NCBI GenBank assembly: GCA_036508635.1
Contig: DATCGY010000120.1
Span: 1-22,822 of the forward strand
Direction of reading: 5' to 3'
Origin: FEN-727 sp036508635
GTDB lineage: Bacteria > Actinomycetota > Geothermincolia > Fen-727 > Anoxymicrobiaceae
DNA length: 22,822 bases
The notes under the pieces are model-generated. The model saw only the letters and a program-made list of their open reading frames with translations, made no database searches and was not told where the DNA came from. Both the position numbers and the translations under genes were made by a program. Numbering within the stretch: position 1 is the first letter of the stretch; each line of letters opens with the position of its first letter. Below are positions 7,539 through 16,100 of this stretch, piece by piece.

Positions 7539-8939
7539 ATGAACGACAACGCCAGAAACAAGAAGACTGCGGTCGTGATTCTTGCTGCAGGTCTCGGCAA
7601 GCGGATGAAATCCGATATTCCCAAGGTCCTGCACCGTATTTGCGGGGGGACGCTCCTGGGCTTCGTCCTCGACGAGGTAGCGTGCCTGGAGGCGGGTGAA
7701 GTGGTCGTAGTCGTAGGCCACGGAGCCGACGACGTGTGTTCCGAGGTGGGCGCCAGAGCGCTCAGCTGCGAGCAAAGCGAGCCAAAAGGGACCGGGCACG
7801 CGGTCATGGTCGCGCTCGAGGACCTTGACCCGCGCTTTGAGGAGGTCCTTGTGCTGCCGGGTGACAGCCCGCTGATCAAGGCATCAACGTTGCAGGGGCT
7901 GCTCAACGAGCGGGAAGACGCGGCTGCCGCGGCGTCGCTCCTGACGGCGGAGGTCGATGACCCGTCGGGGTACGGACGCGTCATCACTGACGGTTCGGGG
8001 CACGCCCTTGGGATAGTCGAGGACGCCGATGCTTCTCCTGAGGAGCTCGCGATTAACGAGATAAACAGCAGCATGTACGCTTTCGACCGCGCGCTTCTCG
8101 ACGAGGCTCTCAGGGCATTGAAGCGGGATAACGCGCAGGGCGAGTACTACCTGACGGACGTCGTTGAACAGTTCATGTCAGCGGGCCGGATGGTCGTTGC
8201 CATCAGAGGCACCGCCGAAGAAGCCATGGGCATAAACGACCGTGAACAGCTCGCCGAGGCCGGCGCCTTGATGAGGAAGAGGATCAACTCGACACTCATG
8301 GCGGAGGGGGTCACGCTGGTCGATCCCGACCGGACGTACATCGACCGCGGTGTCGAAGTGGGCCGGGATACCGTTATAATGCCGCTGGTATTCGCAACCG
8401 GCGCTACAAGGATAGGGAGCGGCTGCAAGGTCGGTCCGTGCTCGGAGATCAATGACTCCGTGGTCGGCGACGACTGCGACCTGGGATTCTGCTGGCTGGA
8501 CGCGGTGGAGGTCGCCGACAGGGTCACGATCGGGCCATACTCGAAGTTGAGGCCCGGGTGCAAGATCGGCCCGGGGTGCAAGATCGGCAGCTTCGTCGAG
8601 ATGAAGAACACGGTCGTCGGTGAAGGAAGTAAAGTGCCCCATCTTTCGTATATTGGAGATGCGGACATAGGAAGGGAAGCCAATGTCGGCGCCGGGAGCA
8701 TAACCTGTAACTACGACGGGGAGTCGAAGCACCGCACCGTTATCGGTGACAACGCTTTCATCGGCAGCGACACTATGATGGTCGCACCTGTCGAGATAGG
8801 CGAAAGTGCGACGACCGGGGCCGGCTCGACCATATACAGGGACGTTCCGGCCAACGCACTTGGGATCGAGCGGACCGAGCAGAAGAACGTTACGGACTGG
8901 CGCGAGAAGAAAAAGAGGACGCCGGGTCGCCGGCCGTAG
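7539..8939 (+). CDS. glmU: bifunctional GlmU: UDP-GlcNAc pyrophosphorylase / GlcN-1-P acetyltransferase
   Basis: GlmU makes UDP-N-acetylglucosamine for peptidoglycan: the C-terminal domain acetylates glucosamine-1-phosphate and the N-terminal domain couples it to UTP. The protein has 466 residues, normal for the family. The uridylyltransferase signature ILAAGLGKRMKSDIPKVLH lies at residues 14-32. From about 250 there is a left-handed beta-helix of hexapeptide repeats (VGPCSEI, VVGDDCDLG, CKIGPGCKIGSFVEM), including HLSYIGDADIG with the expected catalytic His and VGAGSITCNYDG. ATG 7539 has AAGGG 9 nt upstream; GTG 7533, two codons earlier, is too close to it. prs follows after 56 nt, as in actinobacterial glmU-prs pairs. 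The C-terminus ends in a short basic tail. Confidence 0.95.
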   Translation: MNDNARNKKTAVVILAAGLGKRMKSDIPKVLHRICGGTLLGFVLDEVACLEAGEVVVVVGHGADDVCSEVGARALSCEQSEPKGTGHAVMVALEDLDPRFEEVLVLPGDSPLIKASTLQGLLNEREDAAAAASLLTAEVDDPSGYGRVITDGSGHALGIVEDADASPEELAINEINSSMYAFDRALLDEALRALKRDNAQGEYYLTDVVEQFMSAGRMVVAIRGTAEEAMGINDREQLAEAGALMRKRINSTLMAEGVTLVDPDRTYIDRGVEVGRDTVIMPLVFATGATRIGSGCKVGPCSEINDSVVGDDCDLGFCWLDAVEVADRVTIGPYSKLRPGCKIGPGCKIGSFVEMKNTVVGEGSKVPHLSYIGDADIGREANVGAGSITCNYDGESKHRTVIGDNAFIGSDTMMVAPVEIGESATTGAGSTIYRDVPANALGIERTEQKNVTDWREKKKRTPGRRP

Positions 8940-8995
8940 CCGGCAGGTACGATAGACTGGCCGCTGATACGGATAGGGAGAGGGAGGTTTGCGAT

Positions 8996-9961
8996 TTGAG
9001 GGAAGTCACCCGAAAGAGTTTGATGGTGTTCACGGGGACGTCTTACCGAGAGCTGGGCGAGGAGATAGCAACCGGGATCGGAGTCACCCTGGGCAGTGTG
9101 GACATCTCGAGGTTTTCCAACGGGGAGATATACGTGCGCTTTCTGGAGAACGTCAGGGGTGGAGACGTCTTCATAGTCCAGACGTGCGCGGAGCCTATCA
9201 ACGATAACATAATGGAGCTCCTGATCATGATAGACGCCCTCAAGAGGGCGTCGGCCAAAAGGATCACGGCGGTAATGCCGTATTATGGCTACTCGAGACA
9301 GGACAAGAAGACCCTCGCCCGCGAGCCGATCACCGCGCACCTGGTCGCCGACATCGTTACCGCGGCGGGGGCGGACAGGGTGGTCTCGGTCGACCTTCAC
9401 GCCGGCCAGATCCAGGGATTCTTCGATTATCCACTGGATCACGTCACGGCTCTCCCTCTCCTGGCGAGCTATATCTCAAAGAAGAACATCAAGAACATGG
9501 TCGTTGTCTCGCCGGACGCGGGCCGGGTCAAGGTCGCAAAGAAGCTTTCCGACCGGCTGCACCTGCCTATGGCTATCATGCACAAGAGGCGTCCAGAGAA
9601 GAACGTTGCCGAGATAGCGCACGTCATAGGTGAAGTGGAAGGAATGAACTGTGTGCTGATCGACGACATGGTGGATACCGCCGGCACGATGGTCGAGGCT
9701 GCGGACGCCCTCAAGAAGCGGGGCGCAAAAGATATCTATGCGTGTGCCACCCACCCGATACTCTCAGGCTCCGCGGTTGAGCGGATAGACCTGTCCGCGA
9801 TCAAGGAACTTGTGGTGACCAATAGCCTCCCGGTGCCACCGGAGCGTAAGATTGATAAAATAACTGTACTTTCGATAGCCCCGTTGCTCGCCAACACAAT
9901 CACGGCAGTTTTCAAGGAAGAGTCGGTGAGCGAGATAGTGGGCGGGGACAACCAGACGTAA
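8996..9961 (+). CDS. prs: ribose-phosphate pyrophosphokinase (PRPP synthetase)
   Basis: Prs transfers pyrophosphate from ATP to ribose-5-phosphate, giving PRPP for purine, pyrimidine, histidine and tryptophan synthesis. It is 321 residues, the usual class I length. Recognisable segments are FSNGEIYV near the N-terminus, MPYYGYSRQDKKTLAREPIT (ATP and regulatory region), VVSVDLHAGQIQGFFD (catalytic flexible-loop vicinity), VVSPDAGRVKVAKKL and the PRPP-binding loop VLIDDMVDTAGTM. The start is TTG, with GGAGG (8983-8987) 8 nt upstream and no better alternative. rplY begins 18 nt after the stop, so glmU-prs-rplY-pth look like one operon. Confidence 0.96.
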   Translation: MREVTRKSLMVFTGTSYRELGEEIATGIGVTLGSVDISRFSNGEIYVRFLENVRGGDVFIVQTCAEPINDNIMELLIMIDALKRASAKRITAVMPYYGYSRQDKKTLAREPITAHLVADIVTAAGADRVVSVDLHAGQIQGFFDYPLDHVTALPLLASYISKKNIKNMVVVSPDAGRVKVAKKLSDRLHLPMAIMHKRRPEKNVAEIAHVIGEVEGMNCVLIDDMVDTAGTMVEAADALKKRGAKDIYACATHPILSGSAVERIDLSAIKELVVTNSLPVPPERKIDKITVLSIAPLLANTITAVFKEESVSEIVGGDNQT

Positions 9962-9979
9962 ACTGGAGAGTGGTTCAAG

Positions 9980-10651
9980 TTGGAACTCAAGCTGAAGGCC
10001 AGGCAGAGAAGCGAAACGGGGAAAGGCGCCGCGCGCCAGATAAGAAACGAGGGCGAGGTCCCCGCGGTCATGTATGGTCACGGGATTGACCCTCGGTCGC
10101 TTGCCGTCAAGAAAGAAGAGCTGGGCGAGGTGATTCATGGACGGGCGGGCACCAACGTCCTGATCGACCTCCAGGTCGTCGATGGCAAGGACAAGACGGA
10201 CCACCTCGTCATGATAAAGGAGCTCCAACGCCATCCTTTCAAAGAGAAGGTGCTTCACGTCGACTTCCTGAAAGTCGCGCGCGACGAGAAGGTCACTATG
10301 AGGGTCCCGATCTCTATTAACGGTGAGGAAGACTCCGTGGGGCTGAGGGCCGGTGGCACACTCCAGCACAACCTCTGGGAAGTGGAATTGGAGTGCCTTC
10401 CCACCGAGGTCCCGGACCACCTCTTCGCCGACATCAGCCAGGTGAAGGTGGGCGATCACCTGGTCATCGGCGACCTCGAGCTGCCTGCCAGTGTGCACAT
10501 CCTTGCGGACCCCGATGACGTTATCCTCACTATTCTGGCCCCGCGTCTTGCCGTCGAAGGTGAGCCTACCGAGGAAGAAGCCGCGCAAGCCAAGGAGGAG
10601 GCAGCCGCCGCGGAGGCAGCCGCCGCGGCCGAAAGTGGCGAGGAAGAGTAA
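9980..10651 (+). CDS. rplY: ribosomal protein bL25, CTC/TL5 long form
   Basis: This is the 5S rRNA-binding protein of the large ribosomal subunit, in the two-domain form (CTC or TL5) of 223 residues rather than the short E. coli form. The N-terminal L25 domain has the signature RSETGKGAARQIRNEGEVPA followed by VMYGHG, and the C-terminal TL5 beta domain includes RVPISINGEEDSVG and VGDHLVIGDLELP. It ends in an Ala/Glu-rich acidic tail of about 35 residues, common in CTC proteins. The start is TTG with GGAG (9965-9968) 11 nt upstream. It sits between prs and pth, its standard neighbours in Gram-positive bacteria. Confidence 0.95.
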   Translation: MELKLKARQRSETGKGAARQIRNEGEVPAVMYGHGIDPRSLAVKKEELGEVIHGRAGTNVLIDLQVVDGKDKTDHLVMIKELQRHPFKEKVLHVDFLKVARDEKVTMRVPISINGEEDSVGLRAGGTLQHNLWEVELECLPTEVPDHLFADISQVKVGDHLVIGDLELPASVHILADPDDVILTILAPRLAVEGEPTEEEAAQAKEEAAAAEAAAAAESGEEE

Positions 10652-10687
10652 GCCGGGCCGCGCTTCGCGCAAGTCGCGGCTCCCGGC
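10652..10687 (+). other. strong stem-loop between rplY and pth
   Basis: GCCGGG (10652-10657) pairs with CCCGGC (10682-10687), and CCGCG (10658-10662) with CGCGG (10675-10679), leaving a 2-nt bulge and a 12-nt loop. It begins at the rplY stop codon and ends one base before the pth ATG, covering the place where a ribosome binding site would be. There is no T-run. It may be a translational control element or a processing/attenuation site. Confidence 0.6.
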
Positions 10688-10688
10688 C

Positions 10689-11255
10689 ATGGGAAACGTC
10701 GAGCAGGGAGACCTGCCCGCGCTCGTTGTCGGACTGGGCAACCCGGGCCGCAAATACCGGGCAACGCGACATAACGCCGGGTTTATGGCAGCCGACAGGA
10801 TCATCGAAGGCGGTCGGCTCTTGAACCGGGCCACGTGGCCTGATGGAGAATTGTGGCTGGTCGAAGCCGCCGGCAGGCGATTCCTCGTGCTGAAGCCTGC
10901 GACCTACATGAACCTGAGCGGGCGTGCTGTCGCACCGCTTTTGAAGAGCTACGGGCTCGTGCCCGAGCGCATGATAGTGATTCATGACGATATAGACGTC
11001 CCTCTCGGGGATGTGCGGACGAAGAAAGGTGGCGGCACAGGAGGCCACAGGGGCCTAGCGTCACTCGTTGAGTTTCTGGGCGATGCGGGATTTACCCGGA
11101 TAAGGGTCGGGGTCGGAAGGCCCCCGGAGGGACTGGATCCCGCGGAGTACGTGCTGACACGGTTCCTCGATGGCGAGGCGGAGCAAGCCGGCGTGTCTGT
11201 TGAGAAAGCCGCTGCGGCCGCACTCGACCTGTTGACTGGAGCCGAAATTGGCTGA
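10689..11255 (+). CDS. pth: peptidyl-tRNA hydrolase
   Basis: Pth cleaves peptidyl-tRNAs released by stalled ribosomes, recycling tRNA in the cytosol. The protein is about 188 residues, normal for the family. Motifs are VVGLGNPGRKYRATRHNAGF with the catalytic His, KPATYMNLSGRAV, IHDDIDVPLGDVR (the conserved Asp pair) and KKGGGTGGHRGLASLVEFLG. ATG 10689 is the only conventional start near the conserved N-terminus, yet no Shine-Dalgarno sequence is visible and the region just upstream is locked in a strong stem-loop. The last 8 nt overlap the start of the first lipoprotein gene, suggesting translational coupling. Confidence 0.95.
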   Translation: MGNVEQGDLPALVVGLGNPGRKYRATRHNAGFMAADRIIEGGRLLNRATWPDGELWLVEAAGRRFLVLKPATYMNLSGRAVAPLLKSYGLVPERMIVIHDDIDVPLGDVRTKKGGGTGGHRGLASLVEFLGDAGFTRIRVGVGRPPEGLDPAEYVLTRFLDGEAEQAGVSVEKAAAAALDLLTGAEIG

Positions 11256-11856
11256 GCGCCGATACGCGGCGGTGCTGGTGTTCGCCGCGGTCTTGCTCGC
11301 AGTAGTGTCGACGGTGCTCGGAGGATGCGGTGGCGCCGGCGCGAGTGACCCCGTTGTGCGAGGCCACCTGGAGCAGGCGAACGCTCATCTGCAGAAAGCC
11401 TCCGGATACACCAGGGAGCTTGCAAGCTTCAAGCAGAAGTGGACGGCGCTGCTCAACGGGCAGCTGACGACGGACGTGCTGTCGCAACTGAGGGCGCTCC
11501 TCGTAGATGCTCGCAAGAGCGAAGAGGCTGCTCTTGGCGAGGTCAAGCGGGCATACGATGAGCTATCGTCGATAAAGGCCCTGAACATAAACAGCACTAT
11601 GAAAACGTATATAGACATGAAGCTCAAGGCCCTGAGCGAGCAGGAGAAAAACCTCTCGGCAGAGACAGAGGCGATAGACCTGCGGATCAAGACCGTCGAG
11701 TCCATGGTCCCAGGGGCTCCGCTCGACCAGGCGTCGATCGTTCGCGAACAGCAGATAGACAAGCTCGACAAAGAGTCAAAGGCACACGCGCAGCGAGCGG
11801 TCGAGCTCAACAAGAAGGCCAATGCCTACTATGAGAAAACGAAGATGGGCAAGTAG
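11248..11856 (+). CDS. unrecognised helical lipoprotein (first of a tandem pair)
   Basis: 202 residues. The N-terminus MAERRY is followed by a hydrophobic segment (7-24) and a lipobox, LGGC, with the lipidated Cys at 27, so it should be anchored on the outer face of the membrane. The rest is highly charged and predicted by eye to be almost wholly helical or coiled-coil, with no known domain. It is paralogous to the next gene: shared landmarks are YIDMKLKAL (121-129, versus YVDLKLRAI) and a C-terminal A..YYEKTKMGK (versus A.DYFTENKLGK). The start is TTG within the last codons of pth (8-nt overlap); no other start keeps the signal peptide. Function unknown; an envelope role is inferred from the lipobox only. 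Confidence 0.8.
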   Translation: MAERRYAAVLVFAAVLLAVVSTVLGGCGGAGASDPVVRGHLEQANAHLQKASGYTRELASFKQKWTALLNGQLTTDVLSQLRALLVDARKSEEAALGEVKRAYDELSSIKALNINSTMKTYIDMKLKALSEQEKNLSAETEAIDLRIKTVESMVPGAPLDQASIVREQQIDKLDKESKAHAQRAVELNKKANAYYEKTKMGK

Positions 11857-12469
11857 AGACAGGGGACGACCCGGGCACCCGGCCCTGGCGCGCGCGCTGA
11901 TGCCGGTCGTGGTCGCGCTGCTTGCGGCGCTGTTCGTAGCAGGGTGCGGCCTGCAGACGGAACAAGCCAACAAGGAACTCGCACAGGGGACAAAGCACCA
12001 GGAGGAGGCCGAGGCAGTCCTCGCCCGCTTTAAGTCTTTTTCATCGGACTGGCAGACCATATTTCAGACTTCTGGAATAACCCAGGCCCAGATAGACAAG
12101 GCCAGGGCCTTGATCGCGGCCCGGGAAAAAGACCTCGAAGCCCTCGACCTGGCGCTCAAGAACTGGGCTGCCGACCTGACGCTGATACGCAAGCTCGACG
12201 TCGACGATAAGATAAAAGAGTATGTCGACCTGAAGCTCCGCGCCATCAGGCTGTGGCAGGATTATTCCAGCATGTACCTGAGCCCGCTAGTCAAGGCCTA
12301 TGGTGGGATGGTAGAGACCATCGCCTACGGAAGGCCGGCGAGCGAGCAGACTGCCAAGGCACAGGAGATAACAGGCCTCGTCACCGAGTCTGTGCAGAAG
12401 CTCGAAGAGTGCCGCAGCGCTGAGAAGCAGGCCGAGGACTACTTCACGGAAAACAAGCTCGGCAAGTAG
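11822..12469 (+). CDS. unrecognised helical lipoprotein (second of a tandem pair)
   Basis: 215 residues from ATG 11822, which has AAGAAGG 3 nt upstream; ATG 11831 (spacing 12) is nearly as good. The start overlaps the end of its paralogue by 35 nt in another frame. A basic N-terminus (RKRRWASRDRGR) precedes a hydrophobic segment (about 27-40) and the lipobox VAGC with Cys 42. The mature part starts GLQTEQANKELAQG and is helical and charged throughout. It aligns with the upstream paralogue along its length: YVDLKLRAI (134-142) and the C-terminal DYFTENKLGK are the clearest matches, while the middle is strongly diverged. A Trp/Tyr cluster (LWQDYSSMYL) is specific to this copy. No enzymatic motif is seen and function is unknown. 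Confidence 0.8.
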   Translation: MPTMRKRRWASRDRGRPGHPALARALMPVVVALLAALFVAGCGLQTEQANKELAQGTKHQEEAEAVLARFKSFSSDWQTIFQTSGITQAQIDKARALIAAREKDLEALDLALKNWAADLTLIRKLDVDDKIKEYVDLKLRAIRLWQDYSSMYLSPLVKAYGGMVETIAYGRPASEQTAKAQEITGLVTESVQKLEECRSAEKQAEDYFTENKLGK

Positions 12470-12509
12470 ACAAGAGCCGTTCAGCGATATTACGGACAGG
12501 GAGGCCGGG

Positions 12510-12980
12510 TTGCCGGACGAAACCGGGGAACTGGAACACATCGAGCTCCGCGAGAAGCTCGAGCAGGCGTTCGAGAAAGCGTACCCCGATATCCCAGTCG
12601 ATGATGCCAGGCACATGGCGAGAAACCTTACGCAGGTCATCACAGGGACAATCGATATCGGCGAAAAGGTGGGCGCAAGCGGCGATGTCTCCCATATGGA
12701 CGTCGCAAACGCGTTCGTCTACTGGTCGATGTGCAACACCTACCTCGAGGATATCCACAAGGGCAAACGGAACGCCGAGCTCACGGACGTCGAATCACCC
12801 TCCCTGAGCGACGGTGAGATGTACGCTCTTACCAACGAGTTCGTAGCCAGGACCGCCGACCTTCTGCTCGGCCTTGAAGTCCTGGCCGAATACCCCGAGA
12901 TGTACAGGGCTTTCATCAGGGGGTCCGTTGCGCTCGGAGCGTCTCACTGGGAGCGTAGCAGGGGCAAGCTCGCCTACTGA
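12510..12980 (+). CDS. hypothetical 156-residue helical protein
   Basis: I do not recognise this family. The protein is acidic, lacks a signal peptide or membrane segment and looks all-helical, with single Cys (NAFVYWSMCNTYL) and several aromatic residues in the centre. There are no metal-binding pairs or nucleotide loops. The TTG start is well supported by GGGAGG (12499-12504) at spacing 5. It lies 40 nt after the second lipoprotein gene and before a GC-rich stem-loop, so it probably ends the glmU-to-lipoprotein transcription unit. Its place next to the lipoproteins suggests a functional link but does not prove it. Confidence 0.75.
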   Translation: MPDETGELEHIELREKLEQAFEKAYPDIPVDDARHMARNLTQVITGTIDIGEKVGASGDVSHMDVANAFVYWSMCNTYLEDIHKGKRNAELTDVESPSLSDGEMYALTNEFVARTADLLLGLEVLAEYPEMYRAFIRGSVALGASHWERSRGKLAY

Positions 12981-13018
12981 GCCCGTGTCCCCGCGCGGAA
13001 AGCCCCGCGCCGCGGCTC
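12979..13018 (+). terminator. GC-rich stem-loop, possible terminator without T-run
   Basis: GAGCC (12979-12983) pairs with GGCTC (13014-13018), and inside it GCGCGG (12993-12998) pairs with CCGCGC (13005-13010) around AAAGCC. It starts on the stop codon of the 156-residue gene. No T-tract follows, so it is either a non-canonical terminator or a transcript-end stabiliser. The remaining bases to mfd (13019-13154) show nothing further that I can defend. Confidence 0.4.
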
Positions 13019-13154
13019 CGGATACCAACGCAGGTCAATCATGCCCACCTCATCGTCTGTTACCATTGGATAAATGAAGCCACGGGGCCTGGGTGCTTTT
13101 CGCCGAGGTCCAATCGGTGTTTCAACGAAAGTCGTCCGGAAGGTGTCCAGAACC

Positions 13155-16100
13155 ATGCTGACAGAGCTCGTGCTGAAGAAGGTGCTGGGTTCGCGGTACG
13201 CCGAAGAGGTTGAGCTCCAATCCCGCAAGCCGGAGGGGCGCGTCTTTGCCTCGGAGGCGGTGCTCCCGCTGCTCGCGTCAACACTATACAGTTTGAGAGG
13301 CGGCCCGCTGATAGTCGCCGTTCCCGGTGAAGCCGCGGCGCTCGCGGACGACATCGACAGGTTTATCCCCGGTGAAGCATTCCACATGGCAGCAGCCGGT
13401 CCCGCCGGGGACTGGTTCAAGCCTTACCAGGAGTCGGTCGGCCGAAGACTCAAGGCGGCGAGAGCCCTCAGGGATGGAAAGGTGGCGGTACTCGGTATCG
13501 AAGCGTTGCTCGGTTGCATGCCCGCCGACCTCCCCGATGGATGGCCGCTGGAGATCAGGGCCGGTGCCGGGCTGGACCTCGAGGACATGCTCCTCCGTCT
13601 GGTCGAAGGAGGTTACGAGAGGGAATACACGGTCGAGGGCTGGGGGAAGTTCGCCGTCAGAGGTGGCATACTGGACATATTCCCATCTACGGCTGAGCGC
13701 CCCGTCAGAGTCGAGTTCGAGGGTGACACCGTGGAATCCCTTCGCGAGTTCAACGTAGTGACACAGCGTTCGTCCAGTCGCCTCGACAACCTGGAGGTCT
13801 TTCCCGCGAGTGACCCGGGGGGAGGGAACGCAGCCCTGCCGGACGCCCTTGTGGTGGCAGTGAACCCCGGCTTGATAGAGGCTCGCATAGTAGAGTTCTG
13901 CAAGGATACCGGCATCGAGCCGCCCGCTGGCTCGGCCTTCGACCAATGGGGCACCGCGCTTTCTGTCGACACCATCGGGGGCCCCGGTGCGGGCGAAGTC
14001 GCGGGTGGAGCCGTGTTTCCCGGAGAGCCGGTGCGTGAGTTCAGGGGTGATCTGGAGGCGGCGGTCTCAACGTGGAAGAAGCTTTCGCGCGCCGGGACCG
14101 AGGTGCTCGTCATGCTCGACGCTGTGGGGCAGGTGGACAGGGCGAGGGAGCTATGGCAGGAATCGGGCGAGCGTGTCCGGGAGCCGAGGATGGAGGTCGG
14201 TTCCATCCGGCGAGGCTTCAACATCCCGCAGCTCAAGGTCACGCTCTTTTCCTCATCCGACCTGTTGGGCAGAAAGGCCAGGCCTCGAGCACCGAGGAAG
14301 GTCTCCAGCGGGACGCCGGTCTCGAGCTACGCCGAGCTCGAGGTGGGCGGACACGTAGTGCACGAGGACCAGGGAATAGGGGTCTATAGGGGCCTTTTGC
14401 CGCGCGAAGCTCTCGGTGTCACACGCGAGTACCTCCTTATCGAGTATGCGGGAGGCGACCGGCTATATGTACCGACCGCGCAGCTCTCAAAGGTCCAGCG
14501 ATACATCGGCGCGGAGAACCCGACGGTCCACAAGCTGAGGGGCAAAGAGTGGGCCCGCTCCCGCAAGGCGGCACGGCGGTCCGCCGAGAGGACGGCGCGC
14601 GACCTGTTGCAGCTTTACTTCGAGCGAAAGAGCCGGCCCGGGCACGCGTTCTCTCCCGACGGGCTCTGGCAGATGGAACTGGAGAGCTCTTTCCCATACG
14701 AGGAAACCCCGGATCAGGCCAGGGCCGTCGCGGAGGTCAAAGCGGACATGGAGTCCGCGGCCGTGATGGACCGGCTGGTGTGCGGAGACGTCGGATACGG
14801 CAAGACCGAGGTGGCGGTCCGGGCCGCGATGAAGGCAGTCCTCGACTCGAAGCAGGTAGCTATCCTCGTGCCGACGACCGTGCTCGCCAAGCAGCACCAC
14901 GAGACTTTTTCGGAGCGCATGGCACCGTTCCCGCTCAAGGTCAAGGTACTGTCGCGCTTCCTGAGGAAGGCGGAGCAGGCGAAGGTGGCTGACGACATAA
15001 GGAGAGGCGAAGCTGACGTCATAATAGGCACGCACCGTATCCTCCAGGACGACATAGCTTTCAAGGACCTGGGCCTGCTGGTTGTCGACGAAGAACAGAG
15101 ATTTGGGGTGGAACAGAAGGAGAAGCTGCGGCGGCTGAGGCGCAACGTCGATACGCTCACGCTGACGGCGACACCGATCCCGCGCACACTCCAGATGTCG
15201 GTATCCGGCGTCAGGGACGTAAGCATCATCGACACGCCGCCGGAAGACAGGCACCCCGTCGCGACTTACGTCGGGGAGTTCGACATGGAGCTCGTGAGGA
15301 GCGCGGTGGGTTACGAGGTCGCCAGGGACGGCCAGGTGTTCTACGTGCACAACAGGATACAGAGTATCGGGCGTGTGGCGGAGAAGTTGAGGGTGGAGTT
15401 CCCCGGGGTTTCCATAGCGGTCGCCCACGGCCGTATGGACGAGGACGAGCTAGAGAGCGTGATGCTGGAGTTCGCGGACGGTAAGCACGGAGTCCTCGTG
15501 TGCACGACGATCATAGAGTCCGGACTCGACCTGCCCAACGTGAACACACTCATCGTGGACCGGGCCGACAGGCTCGGTCTCGCGCAGCTCTACCAGATAC
15601 GGGGCCGTGTCGGCCGCGCGGGGAAGCGCGCGTACGCCTACCTTTTCTACCCTGGCAGGGAGGTCCTCACAGAGACGGCGGTCGCCCGCCTTTCCACTAT
15701 CAGCGAGATGACCCCGCTCGGTTCCGGGATGCGGGTCGCGTTGCGCGACCTCGAGATACGAGGCGCCGGGAACCTGCTCGGGGCCGAGCAGAGCGGGCAG
15801 ATCGAAGCCGTCGGGTTTGAGATGTACTGCGAGTTGCTGAAAGAGGCGGTCGAGATACTCAAGGGCGAGTCACCGCCTCCGGAGCGCGAAGCCGTGGTGG
15901 AACTGCCCGTGGACGCCTATCTCCCCGAATACTATATTACCGACCAGGAGACAAGGGTCGAGGAGTATAGACGCCTCATCGTGGCGGGCAGGACTGGGTC
16001 GATCGCGGAGTTTGCCTCGGAGCTGGAGGACAGGTTCGGCGAGCCGCCCCGGCCGGTCAGGCAACTGCTCGAGATGGAGCGCCTGAGGCTCCGGGCGGCG

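Noticed and set aside
11822..11856. Frameshift joining the two lipoproteins into one gene
   Set aside because: Each has its own signal peptide and lipobox and its own C-terminal ending, so these are two genes that overlap.
13074..13154. N-terminal extension of mfd from ATG 13074
   Set aside because: The extra 27 residues are basic and unlike Mfd, and the upstream sequence lacks a Shine-Dalgarno; ATG 13155 fits better, though not proven.
14487..15428. 313-codon minus-strand open frame inside mfd
   Set aside because: It lies wholly opposite conserved Mfd translocase motifs; no independent support.
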